Below are positions 27,002 to 35,522 of a stretch of DNA of 64,000 bases, in pieces. Position 1 is the stretch's first letter; the number at the start of each line of letters is the position of its first letter. The stretch is from Spirochaetales bacterium (GTDB lineage Bacteria > Spirochaetota > Spirochaetia > UBA9216). The translations under genes and the position numbers were made by a program. The notes under the pieces were generated by a model, which worked only from the letters and a program-made list of their open reading frames with translations, made no database searches and was not told the DNA's origin. The DNA lies in contig JAEINK010000005.1 in assembly GCA_016342585.1 (NCBI GenBank), forward strand, positions 1 to 64,000. The letters are read 5' to 3'.

Positions 27002-30000
27002 TCACATTTCATCTATTCTGCTCTGAGCCTCATCGGCACGGTACTCCCCATGAGTAACGACCCAGGTGTAGGCTGCCAAAGCCAGTTCATCATCGCCGAG
27101 GTCTCCCCGGGCTTGATATACATCCCCCAACTCCATATAACAGTCAATCTTTTCATTGACAGCCTGATCAATTATCCAATGCTGATCATCACTGAAACCA
27201 TCTTCATAGGGCTCCACCTTTTCCAGTTCGATGATGGCCGATTGAAAGAAGGTGATAGCAGAGTTAGAGTCAGGAATCGTTCCATCCCGGGCATCCCTTG
27301 CTTTATCCCGTTCGATCAACCCCTTCTCCTGTTGGGCCTCGGCAGCTTGCGTGCCGTCATCCATATGGCTGAACTCATTTATAACCCAGTCGCAGAGGGT
27401 ATGAGCCTGTTCATAACTGAAGGTATAATCCCCGGTCGCGAGGGTGACGGTTTTTCCATTCATCATTCTGTTAAACCTGGCCATGTTCCGCAGGGAGTCG
27501 ACACCCTGCCAATCATTCAAATCCGGCTCTGCAATAATCTCAAAAAGATAGGTAAAGGCCGTTGCCAGGTGGTCGCTGTAATCCCCAAATTCATCCATTT
27601 CAAAATCGTAGGTGTAAACCATATCCAGGGAAGAATTCACAATTCCCAGTTTTGAATCCAGGTAGGTGTCTATATCCATCGAGACTGTATTAAGCGAATC
27701 CAGAACTGCCTCAAAATGAGGGAAGGAATCATCGAGCAAACCTCTATATTCGGCGACAAGATACCCCTTCTCTTCATTCCATTCATACCACTCCCCATAC
27801 CTATGGGCCTTATCTATACAGGCAAAACCGGCCTCATTCCGGGCTTCACCGGTTTCCTGGCCATAATCTTCGAAATCATTATCCACCCCTGCGGCCAATA
27901 TAAAATGATCAATGGCCGAATCCATCAGGGTGTTGAATTGGGAAAGCGTGATTAGGTCCTCTCCCGCCCAGAAGAGGGCGTGGGCGTATTGGGATGTATA
28001 GTTTCCAAAATCCCGGTGAATCCTGCAAATGAACTCACTATTACCATCACTGGTTAGTTCCGAAATGGCACTGACATACGCGGGTTCCCCCTCATTATAA
28101 AGACCATCCAGTTCCGATTTTACATCACCGGTCGGGTTTTCCCAGTCATAGTCACCGAACTCCTGGTCATAAGTATTAGCCCTATCCACGATAGTGCGAC
28201 CCTTATCGTCGGGATCAAAGTCATCTATGATTTCCAGAATCGAATCATAGGCTTCCCTGGCCCCATTGTAATCATAAAGACCCAGCTTTGCATCGGCGAT
28301 ATCCCTCAGGGCCCAATAGTAATCACCGCTATCCCCACTATCCGAGACCTCTTCAAGATACTCTATAGCGGCGGTAAATTTTCCTGCCGCAACGACCTCA
28401 TCATCCAATTCATCCCGATAGAGCCAACCCAGGGTCAGATATGTCCCCCCGATTAACCTATTCAACCGGTCTCTTCTTTCATCCTCCGAATCAATAACAC
28501 CTCCATTGTTATCCAGATAAGCAAGCGCCTCTATTCCCTTTATGATGGTACTATTGAAGCTTTCTTCGGCTGCATCATACTCATCCCTGTCATGGTAATA
28601 ATAGTTCCCCTTATCGTTATAGATATCGACCAGGGATTGCCACAATTCAGCAACACGCTCCGGACTGTAATAAGAGGGGATGGAACCAAGGATTCCTTCG
28701 CTATAATCAATAGCGAAGTTATACTCCTTTAGCCCGGAGTAGGAGTCAGCTATTATCCGCTCTACCCGGGCGACATCCTCTCCCTGTCCCGGGAATTTTT
28801 CAATCGTAATTTCCTTTACATATTCTATGGCGGTATAAAAATAGGAACGCCAGTTTACACCATACTCTTCACGATTTCGCCATCCAAGATCCTGATAAAA
28901 ATAGGCCAGATGCCTCCGGCACCATAACTCCTCCGAAAGGTTCCTGGATTCTGCAATATACAGGGCGGATTTTGCTGAATCAATGGCAGTGAAGAGATCA
29001 CTATCGGTCCTGTCCGGTTTGTCCCATGCAAAATAGTCGGCGTAGGACATATAAGCTGCAATCTGCTGCCGTGGATAATCGCCGCCAGAGGTAAGAATCA
29101 TCGTTCTTATATTTATAAACTTTGTAAAAATGGCGGCATGATCCTCATCCTCATTGATAAGCCTTACCATCCATGCTTTATAAGTCCACATCAGGCTGCT
29201 GTACCCCCAAGCGGTATTGGGGTCATCTTCCTCAGCCAGGTTATAGGCGTTGATATAAGCCGATTCAGAGGCCTCAAATCCCAGGATCGCATCTGACAGA
29301 AACTCTGCATCCTCTCCATTATTCTGGTGGATGTTCCCCAGATTACAAGAAGCCCAACCGCGGAACCACCCGGAGAGGCCCGTGTTATCGATAACTTTTT
29401 GCCACTCGGCTATCTCCGCAGTCTGATTTCCAGTCTGCTCATAGACATGGGCTATCCTTTCATGGGCTTTGAATATTTTCCATTCATCAACCCCGCCTTC
29501 ATCTTTTTGTGTATAGATGGAATTATCCAGGATTGTCTGGTATTCAGCTATAGCGCCATCCCAATCATTGGTTCCCTCATAAGTCTCTCCGATATGATAC
29601 CGACTCCAAAATTTCTCACTGTTGGTAATATAGGGATGAGTTAGGGCTTCATTGAATTTTGTTCTCGCCAGGGACCACTCTTCATTACGGGAATAGTATG
29701 AACCCATCCCGCTTAATGCAAATGCAACATATTTCGTAGTCGAATAAGCACTCCCGGTGAGTTCGGTAAAGTAGGTGAAAGCGAGATCGATGTCCTCCTT
29801 ATCAGTATTCCTATAATTCCAAAAGTATATCCAGGCCAGATGTATGACCGCTTCCGGATAATCATCAGAAGAGGCATATTCGGTTCTTACCCTGTTGTAA
29901 AAAACAACGGCCTCGTCATATTGGCCCAGAGAATCCAGACAGAGTCCTGTCTCCATATAAACTGTGGAGAAAATATCCGTTACGGGATAGTAGGTTGTGA

Positions 30001-31756
30001 TCTTTTTAAGTTCGAGAAGGGCGGCCCCGGGATCCTCCCCATCGGTTCTCAGGAGGATCGCCCCATCCAGCCTCTCCTGGGCAGTTTTACCATCGTAGGT
30101 CTGAGCCGAAGGGGGTAGCTTTACTGAAACCGTAAGATAGTTGGAATCATAATCTCCTCTGCTATCGGTAACCTGCAGCCCCAGGGTGTAATCTCCGGCC
30201 ACATCGGCTACGAACTCAGCATTTGATTCTGTGGTGCTTTCCTGATAAAGTTCCGAGGAAGTACTGCCCTCCGGTAAATCAACAATAAACCAGTAGTACT
30301 TGATTATAGAATCTCCGGAACCTGCATCGGGATCGAAACTCCCGCTTCCATCGAGAAAAACCGCTTCAAGAACGTCCACATCCAGAATATTCATCCCGGC
30401 ATCCGCAACTGGCGGGGAATTATCCGCCTTCTCTATCCCCACAGTGACAGCATCAAGCATTGATGACTTAAGACCGTCATCTAAAATATCAGCAAGAGCA
30501 ACGGCATCGGTACTTGCATCCCCATCATCATCAATCATTATAAGTAATTCAAGCTCGGCCTGATTAAAATCCTGATGCATATCCTGTGCCCCGTCCGAGG
30601 CACCGGAGACGATAGCTGTGAGAACAGCTTCCCTATCTGAATCAACCAGAATTGTCATACTGTTCGCTGCAGTAGAAGTGGCTTTGGTAATTTTCCTCAG
30701 AATATCCCTGGTGGAATCATTAACCGAGTCCGTCGAAACTCCTGAAAAAGCCAGGCCGGCAACGGCCTCTATCGAACTTTCGGTTACCATCCCCACAACT
30801 TCGGATAGATCTCCCGAAGATAAATATTCCAGAGTATCCGCTCCCGAAAGGACTGAAGCCGCAATTTCGGAAGAGAGATCGCCGATTGCATCTGCGGCGG
30901 TCATCCCTGATCCACCGGCCATATCATCCGCAATTGAACCGATGGCCATTGTGGCACCTCTGGTGATCCCCCCGATAACATCCGGCACCTGTGTTTTATT
31001 AAATCCGTCAACTTCAATATCATCAATAGCCGTGACAGCGCCAAGGGTTATACTCTTGGTTGCCTGAAGAATCACCTCACTGGTGGTAGCCCCGGTATTC
31101 TGGGTTATGCTTTTCACAGCCGATTGTGTGATCACCTGAATGAAAGAGGGCACCTCTTCCGCCTGAACACCCCCCTCATCCAAGGCACCAATGAGAGCCG
31201 TGACTGTTTTGGTGGCCCCCCCCGCTATTTCGTCGGCCGCCAAACCGGCATGTGAGAGATTTCTTACAGCGGCGGCACTTATCTGGGCGAGAAGTTGATT
31301 CATGGCAGAAGCATAGGGATCTATTGCCCTGGAGTCAGCTGTAAGCACATCCGCCTTATGCTCTTCAAGACTGGACATAATACTCGTCAGTATCTCTTCA
31401 ATGGCCTGAAGCCGGACATCACTGGAGAGGGTTATTTCCCCAAGTGCCTGAATAGCCCCTTCAATTATCATCTCAATAGAACTGTTGACATCCGTGGTAT
31501 CATCCCCGACAATACTACGGGCATTGTTTCCAACAATTTCCACATAAGAGACAGACATAATCCCGGTTTGCGATAGATGCTCTTCGAGTTCATCAATAAA
31601 AATATAGGCTGTAAGAGGCTCGATCACGACAATAGGATCCGGATCGGGTTCGGCATCGGGTTCAGCATTGGGTGGCGGTGTTGTTTTATTGAACCAATCA
31701 CAGCCAGCCAATAAAATTACAGCTAAAAATAAGAATAATATTTTATAACTCTTCAT
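27002..31756 (-). CDS. Very large lipoprotein with PKD domain and TPR array
   Basis: 1584 residues. The signal peptide ends in a lipobox LAGC, with the lipidated Cys at residue 19, followed by a Pro/Asp/Glu-rich linker (about 25-45). Residues about 50-430 are Ala/Ser/Thr/Ile-rich helical sequence with loosely repeating segments. A PKD-like domain follows at about 445-545 (PPVADAG...VFLDGSGSFDPDAGSGDSI). Most of the remaining 1000 residues are tetratricopeptide-like repeats rich in Tyr, Trp and Asp. GAGGAG six to seven bases before ATG 31756 fixes the start. It is probably exported and membrane-anchored, acting as a scaffold for protein or polysaccharide binding. It is transcribed alone and no secretion or polysaccharide genes flank it. 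I recognise no named family. Confidence 0.85.
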   Translation of the reverse strand: MKSYKILFLFLAVILLAGCDWFNKTTPPPNAEPDAEPDPDPIVVIEPLTAYIFIDELEEHLSQTGIMSVSYVEIVGNNARSIVGDDTTDVNSSIEMIIEGAIQALGEITLSSDVRLQAIEEILTSIMSSLEEHKADVLTADSRAIDPYASAMNQLLAQISAAAVRNLSHAGLAADEIAGGATKTVTALIGALDEGGVQAEEVPSFIQVITQSAVKSITQNTGATTSEVILQATKSITLGAVTAIDDIEVDGFNKTQVPDVIGGITRGATMAIGSIADDMAGGSGMTAADAIGDLSSEIAASVLSGADTLEYLSSGDLSEVVGMVTESSIEAVAGLAFSGVSTDSVNDSTRDILRKITKATSTAANSMTILVDSDREAVLTAIVSGASDGAQDMHQDFNQAELELLIMIDDDGDASTDAVALADILDDGLKSSMLDAVTVGIEKADNSPPVADAGMNILDVDVLEAVFLDGSGSFDPDAGSGDSIIKYYWFIVDLPEGSTSSELYQESTTESNAEFVADVAGDYTLGLQVTDSRGDYDSNYLTVSVKLPPSAQTYDGKTAQERLDGAILLRTDGEDPGAALLELKKITTYYPVTDIFSTVYMETGLCLDSLGQYDEAVVFYNRVRTEYASSDDYPEAVIHLAWIYFWNYRNTDKEDIDLAFTYFTELTGSAYSTTKYVAFALSGMGSYYSRNEEWSLARTKFNEALTHPYITNSEKFWSRYHIGETYEGTNDWDGAIAEYQTILDNSIYTQKDEGGVDEWKIFKAHERIAHVYEQTGNQTAEIAEWQKVIDNTGLSGWFRGWASCNLGNIHQNNGEDAEFLSDAILGFEASESAYINAYNLAEEDDPNTAWGYSSLMWTYKAWMVRLINEDEDHAAIFTKFINIRTMILTSGGDYPRQQIAAYMSYADYFAWDKPDRTDSDLFTAIDSAKSALYIAESRNLSEELWCRRHLAYFYQDLGWRNREEYGVNWRSYFYTAIEYVKEITIEKFPGQGEDVARVERIIADSYSGLKEYNFAIDYSEGILGSIPSYYSPERVAELWQSLVDIYNDKGNYYYHDRDEYDAAEESFNSTIIKGIEALAYLDNNGGVIDSEDERRDRLNRLIGGTYLTLGWLYRDELDDEVVAAGKFTAAIEYLEEVSDSGDSGDYYWALRDIADAKLGLYDYNGAREAYDSILEIIDDFDPDDKGRTIVDRANTYDQEFGDYDWENPTGDVKSELDGLYNEGEPAYVSAISELTSDGNSEFICRIHRDFGNYTSQYAHALFWAGEDLITLSQFNTLMDSAIDHFILAAGVDNDFEDYGQETGEARNEAGFACIDKAHRYGEWYEWNEEKGYLVAEYRGLLDDSFPHFEAVLDSLNTVSMDIDTYLDSKLGIVNSSLDMVYTYDFEMDEFGDYSDHLATAFTYLFEIIAEPDLNDWQGVDSLRNMARFNRMMNGKTVTLATGDYTFSYEQAHTLCDWVINEFSHMDDGTQAAEAQQEKGLIERDKARDARDGTIPDSNSAITFFQSAIIELEKVEPYEDGFSDDQHWIIDQAVNEKIDCYMELGDVYQARGDLGDDELALAAYTWVVTHGEYRADEAQSRIDEM

Positions 31757-31903
31757 TTTCTTCTCCTCTTTTTTTGTTTTCATTTAACAGGATAATTTCT
31801 CATCACCAACCTTTAGCAAAAAGCATACCAAGACACTCATCCACATAACTGATTACTGGATAGGTATTTATGTATCCCTGAAACATAAAAGAAGATATTT
31901 AAA

Positions 31904-31939
31904 GTCAACAAAAGGAGACAAGAATCTCCTTTTGTTGAC
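31904..31939. repeat. Perfect 15-bp inverted repeat upstream of the lipoprotein gene
   Basis: GTCAACAAAAGGAGA (31904-31918) is exactly complementary to 31925-31939, with a six-base loop. It sits between the stop of the ACR3-like gene and the lipoprotein start, both on the minus strand. It may be the terminator of the former, although only short T-runs follow, or an RNA structure in the latter's leader. Confidence 0.6.
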
Positions 31940-31992
31940 GAGGAAGAAGAGAAATATTTAACCAGAGGTTACTCAGGCTGAAACAACGAGCG

Positions 31993-32997
31993 TCAGTCCT
32001 GCCCCTTTTCCTTAGTCACCATGCCATAGAGAGGAGATTTATCTTCCCTGAAAATTCTCGGGACAAGGTTCGAATACCAGACAGCAGTCTGAACCTGAAC
32101 AATGTAGGCGAGCGCTATGATCAGAGCCATCCCGCTCCCCTTTTCAGGAAAAACTGTAACTGCTATCGCCAGAGCGACCGAGAGATTCCGTACCGCGGAA
32201 CCAAAGACCATAGTGACAGCCCGCTTCCGTCCCATGGGGCGTCCGAGTATGGTCGCAATCAGGTAGCCGGAGAAATAGAAAAGAACCAGAGGACCGATCA
32301 TTTCAAGGAGTTGTCCCGGATTTGCCACTATACTCTTTGCCTTAAGAGCTGTGGAGAGAAAAATCATAACAACAACAGCAAAAGAGGAGAAGAGTCCGAA
32401 TTTTGGTTTCAGTTTTTTGTTAAACTTCTCCTCCCCGGTACTCCTTACCAGGAGGAACCTTGTCAGCTGCCCGAGGATCAGAGGCATAAAAATGACAATC
32501 ATAATCTGAAAGATAATTTTACCGGCAGGGATGGGTACCGACGAACCAAGAAAGATTTTACTGTAAAGAGGAACAAGGAGAGCTCCCAGAATAAGACCGA
32601 AAACCGACATCTTTACGGCCGTGTTAAGATCTCCTCCTGAAAGACTGGTCCAGGTGATGGTCATTCCACTGGTGGGAAGCAGGGCAATTAAAAGTAGTCC
32701 AAGGGCAAGATATGGTGAATCGGGGAAAAACAGGCGACCAAGGAGAAACCCGATGAGGGGAAGAAGAATAAAATTGATGGCCTGGGTGGTCAGCTGAAGC
32801 CTGAGATCACAACGGGAGAGTATTTTTTTTAGTTCAATTGTCACCATCATCGGATAAACCATCATCAGGGTTACAGGAAGAATGAGCTGCCTGAAACCGG
32901 AAGCATTGATATAGTATCCATATAAAATACCAAGAACCATGGCGAGGGGTATTGTTAAGGTGAGATTTTTCTTATTCCAGAAGAGGAGCTTCCACAT
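31993..32997 (-). CDS. ACR3/bile-acid-symporter-like exporter lacking the metalloid Cys
   Basis: 334 residues, about ten membrane helices, of the BASS/ACR3 superfamily. The region matching ACR3's fourth helix reads LLPTSGMTITWTSLSGGD, so the Cys required for arsenite transport in true ACR3 proteins (and present in the copy at 457) is replaced by Thr. The overall layout and the VFGSAVRNLSVALAIAV segment still fit. It likely exports another anion or conjugate. AAAGGAT lies seven bases before the ATG. It is 72 bp from an upstream metallopeptidase gene in the same direction and divergent from the radical SAM peptide operon, so the exported compound may be that system's product. Confidence 0.75.
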   Translation of the reverse strand: MWKLLFWNKKNLTLTIPLAMVLGILYGYYINASGFRQLILPVTLMMVYPMMVTIELKKILSRCDLRLQLTTQAINFILLPLIGFLLGRLFFPDSPYLALGLLLIALLPTSGMTITWTSLSGGDLNTAVKMSVFGLILGALLVPLYSKIFLGSSVPIPAGKIIFQIMIVIFMPLILGQLTRFLLVRSTGEEKFNKKLKPKFGLFSSFAVVVMIFLSTALKAKSIVANPGQLLEMIGPLVLFYFSGYLIATILGRPMGRKRAVTMVFGSAVRNLSVALAIAVTVFPEKGSGMALIIALAYIVQVQTAVWYSNLVPRIFREDKSPLYGMVTKEKGQD

Positions 32998-33007
32998 ATA
33001 GTTATCC

Positions 33008-33062
33008 TTTTGCTTTAATGTATTTTTAATATATTGTTATTTATATATATTGTAAAGCAAAA
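33008..33062. repeat. Long-loop inverted repeat upstream of the exporter gene
   Basis: TTTTGCTTTA (33008-33017) and TAAAGCAAAA (33053-33062) are exact complements across 35 bp of almost pure A+T. This lies between the peptidase and exporter genes, so it may be a separate promoter or operator for the exporter. Confidence 0.4.
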
Positions 33063-33069
33063 AATATGT

Positions 33070-34542
33070 TCAGAAAATAATGCCTGCCTCACATATCTCT
33101 TTCCGTATATCCGATAAATCCCTTCGCTGAAATTCAAGAGTGAAAGGCGTGTCATCCGACAGCATGGAAAAGTCCTCCAAGGTAATATCTGACAGAAGCT
33201 CTTCGGATGATTGTTCCCAGGAAACCTGATTACCGGCAGGCCAATATTCCGGTGGCGAAATTCTGGTCTGTCCCCGGCATACCCCCCGGCTCTTCTGTAT
33301 ACCAAGGAAAGCAGCCCCGGGGTAGTTCCAGTACCGGCCGGCTGTATCACTCTTTAGAAGGTGGGAGGCTCCAAGGGGAGATCTTGAGAAACCACCGTCG
33401 GGGTAGAACGAAACCATTCTCTTTTTTAGAAAGGCTTTCATATCATCAGCTGAAGAGAGGTCTAACCCATAGAGAAGCCTTTCAGATTCGGCTACATAAA
33501 TCAAATCCTTGAAACCCGGCCGGTCAAACCTTAAAGGCTCCCCCTTATAGTCTGCCAGGGCGATATTCTGAAAACAGAGGGCTTCCGCCTCATAGAAAAG
33601 GTTCCCCGCTGCCAGCTCCGGAGGAAAGGCCCACCCACCCCGTTGATCCACCGATGCAAAATGAAGGAGATGTGTAAGTTCATGGAAAAGGGGGCCGAGG
33701 TTTTCCGGGAAAATAACATCCTTCTTAACCCCTGTTCCAAACCGGACAAAGGGGAGGTCTATATTGAGTTTATGACAGCCCCCCCCTTTTTCAGAATTCT
33801 TCCCTATATAAGCCATGGGGGTTACCCCCGGAGGTCCTGCCGGGCACTCGCTTCCCTTACGGGTACCTATCTCCATCTTCGGCAATGCCGAGTTACTGTA
33901 CAAAAGAGATAAAAAGAAAGCCACAGCTGTTTCCAGCAATAGTGGTTCTTCGTATTGTCTCTCTTTGAAAAGCATCTGCTTTTCTTCCCTTTTACTGCCC
34001 GCCCTATCTTTCTCCGCACAGTAGTCATGAGTGGTCAGGAAAGTGTTCATCCTGAAAAGAAAAGTAGCTGCCATAGAAGCCTCTTTCCCATTTATCATCG
34101 TCCAGTAGTTTTCAAATCCTGCCTCCCTGGCAATTCTATTCCTGGCCAGAATAAGCTCAACCAATCCATTGTCTGCAAGCAGGAAGGCTTCATCGACAAG
34201 GGCTTTCGACACATTAGTATTACCCTTGTCTGCCCGAAGCTGTGATGCGAGCTCCCGGTAGGAGTATTTTTTTCCACCAATCAGACTGTTATAGGAGAAT
34301 CTCAGGGAGAGAAGCTTTTCTTCCAGGGCGATTATCTCATCCATATGAAGATCTTCAACAGCTTCACCCTTAAGTTTTTCTATCCGCCCCCTGTAACAAT
34401 CCCCAAGCAGGCCTTCCGGGAGGTCATCAGTCTGGGCATCCAGCCAGAGTCTTCGGTATCTGCCGGCGGCAGCCTCTTCCCCGCGGATTAGACTATGTGT
34501 ATAAAAAGAATAGTATTCATCTGCTGCGAAATCGTTTCCCAT
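33070..34542 (-). CDS. M3-like zinc oligopeptidase
   Basis: 490 residues, soluble, no signal peptide. The gluzincin site HELTH is in the GPLFHELTHLLHFAS stretch, and a Glu-rich NLFYEAEAL segment about 25 residues on can give the third zinc ligand. An N-terminal helical region fits the M3 (oligoendopeptidase F/thimet) architecture, though the protein is shorter than typical 600-680-residue M3 enzymes. Such enzymes cut short peptides in the cytosol. Being divergent from a 36-residue peptide gene and its modifying enzymes, it is a candidate leader peptidase or a scavenger of spent leader; this is inference. GGGAGGGGAG precedes ATG 34542. Confidence 0.75.
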   Translation of the reverse strand: MGNDFAADEYYSFYTHSLIRGEEAAAGRYRRLWLDAQTDDLPEGLLGDCYRGRIEKLKGEAVEDLHMDEIIALEEKLLSLRFSYNSLIGGKKYSYRELASQLRADKGNTNVSKALVDEAFLLADNGLVELILARNRIAREAGFENYWTMINGKEASMAATFLFRMNTFLTTHDYCAEKDRAGSKREEKQMLFKERQYEEPLLLETAVAFFLSLLYSNSALPKMEIGTRKGSECPAGPPGVTPMAYIGKNSEKGGGCHKLNIDLPFVRFGTGVKKDVIFPENLGPLFHELTHLLHFASVDQRGGWAFPPELAAGNLFYEAEALCFQNIALADYKGEPLRFDRPGFKDLIYVAESERLLYGLDLSSADDMKAFLKKRMVSFYPDGGFSRSPLGASHLLKSDTAGRYWNYPGAAFLGIQKSRGVCRGQTRISPPEYWPAGNQVSWEQSSEELLSDITLEDFSMLSDDTPFTLEFQRRDLSDIRKEICEAGIIF

Positions 34543-34597
34543 TTCTCCCCTCCCATAATATTAGAATTATTTTTATATATATTTTATTATATATATC

Positions 34598-34659
34598 TTG
34601 ACTTTACATTTTATATCATTACAATATAGATAGAAATTATAATTTCAGTATAACTGAAA
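34598..34659 (+). promoter_or_regulatory. Promoter and palindrome before the peptide-modification operon
   Basis: TTGACT (34598-34603) and TACAAT (34620-34625) are 16 bp apart, in a very AT-rich divergent region. Downstream, TTTCAG (34643-34648) and CTGAAA (34654-34659) form a 6-5-6 palindrome just after the predicted start site, where a repressor could bind. No regulator gene is adjacent. Confidence 0.55.
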
Positions 34660-34680
34660 CAAGACCGGGAGATTAGAGGT

Positions 34681-35319
34681 ATGAGTGAAAATCAGGCAAT
34701 AGGGGCTATAAATATAAGATACAGTGATCTGGCAGAGAAAAGCTGCTGCCTCTCCTGCGGAGGAGCAATCAATCACGCAAATCCGGCAGAAGGTGAACAT
34801 TGTGCCGACCTTGGAAGCGGAAGGGGGGTCGATGTAATTAAAATAGCCCAGGCCGTAGGAGATTCGGGAAAAGTATTTGGTATTGATATCTCTGATGGAA
34901 TGCTTGATAAAGCCAGAAAGAACGCTGCGAAATTTGAAGTCGGGAATGTAGAGTTCATCCAGAGTGAACTTGAAAACCTCCCCTTTAAAGAGGGACAGCT
35001 AAACCTTATAATTTCGAACTGCACCATTAATCATGCTTCAAATAAAGGTCTTGTATGGAAAGAGATAAACCGTTCCCTGAAAAAGGGAGGAAGATTTATT
35101 GTAAGCGATATTTTTTCCCTTCAGGAGGTTCCTGAAGAGTTCAGGAAGGATCCGGAAGCCGTCGCTGAATGCTGGGCCGGATCGGTCACAAGAGAGACCT
35201 ACCTCCAGCAGCTTAAAGAGGCCGGATTCTCGGAAGTCGAAATCCTGGAAGAGAGCGATCCCTACGATAAGGGAAAGATTCAATGTGTGAGCTGGACAAT
35301 CAGGGCCTATAAGGCCTGA
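34681..35319 (+). CDS. ArsM-like SAM-dependent methyltransferase
   Basis: 212 residues. The SAM motif CADLGSGRGVDV (about 41-52) and IDISDGML fit a class I methyltransferase. The order CCLSCGG (22-28), SNCTINHA (112-119, Cys114) and AECWAGS (162-168, Cys164) matches arsenite methyltransferases, where three such Cys bind As(III). It is shorter than typical ArsM (about 250-380). It could methylate arsenic, selenium or a thiol. It is the first gene of an operon with a Cys peptide, a radical SAM enzyme and a thioredoxin system, so it may act on the peptide or on a metalloid bound to it. GGGAG lies upstream. Confidence 0.8.
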   Translation: MSENQAIGAINIRYSDLAEKSCCLSCGGAINHANPAEGEHCADLGSGRGVDVIKIAQAVGDSGKVFGIDISDGMLDKARKNAAKFEVGNVEFIQSELENLPFKEGQLNLIISNCTINHASNKGLVWKEINRSLKKGGRFIVSDIFSLQEVPEEFRKDPEAVAECWAGSVTRETYLQQLKEAGFSEVEILEESDPYDKGKIQCVSWTIRAYKA

Positions 35320-35353
35320 TTTTCGGAAATATATTTTAAGGAGATCCTTGATT

Positions 35354-35464
35354 ATGAAGAAAAAAGGAATGAAATCCTTGATTCAGAAGAAGGAAGCATC
35401 TGAAAAGAGAGTAGCACAGTGCTGCGCAAAAATCTCTCCTGTTGTTGCCGGTTGCCACGACTAG
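35354..35464 (+). CDS. 36-residue Cys-containing peptide, candidate RiPP precursor
   Basis: ATG 35354 opens 36 codons ending in TAG, with AAGGAG ten bases upstream. The N-terminal half is lysine-rich (MKKKGMKSLIQKKEASEKR), like a leader. The C-terminal half, VAQCCAKISPVVAGCHD, carries Cys23, Cys24 and Cys34 and would be the core. It lies between the ArsM-like gene and a SPASM radical SAM gene, the classic place for a ribosomal peptide precursor, and a GC-rich hairpin follows it. A 10-base direct repeat ATCCTTGATT lies both before and inside the gene (35344, 35374). I recall database families of small Cys peptides paired with SPASM enzymes (CbpA/CbpB), but cannot confirm membership. Confidence 0.75.
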   Translation: MKKKGMKSLIQKKEASEKRVAQCCAKISPVVAGCHD

Positions 35465-35478
35465 AGAGTGAAATCAAC

Positions 35479-35502
35479 GACCGGGTCCTCCGGGGCCTGG
35501 TC
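35479..35502 (+). promoter_or_regulatory. GC-rich hairpin between peptide and radical SAM genes
   Basis: GACCGGGTCC (35479-35488) pairs over ten positions (two G-U) with GGGCCTGGTC (35493-35502) around a TCCG tetraloop. No U-run follows, so it is more likely a partial attenuator or an mRNA-protecting structure. Either would let the peptide be made in excess over its modifying enzyme. Confidence 0.6.
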
Positions 35503-35522
35503 AATTTTCAAGGGATATAAAA

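Noticed and set aside
33008-33062. CRISPR or tandem-repeat array in AT-rich intergenic DNA
   Set aside because: Only one inverted repeat with a low-complexity spacer; no repeated unit of constant length.
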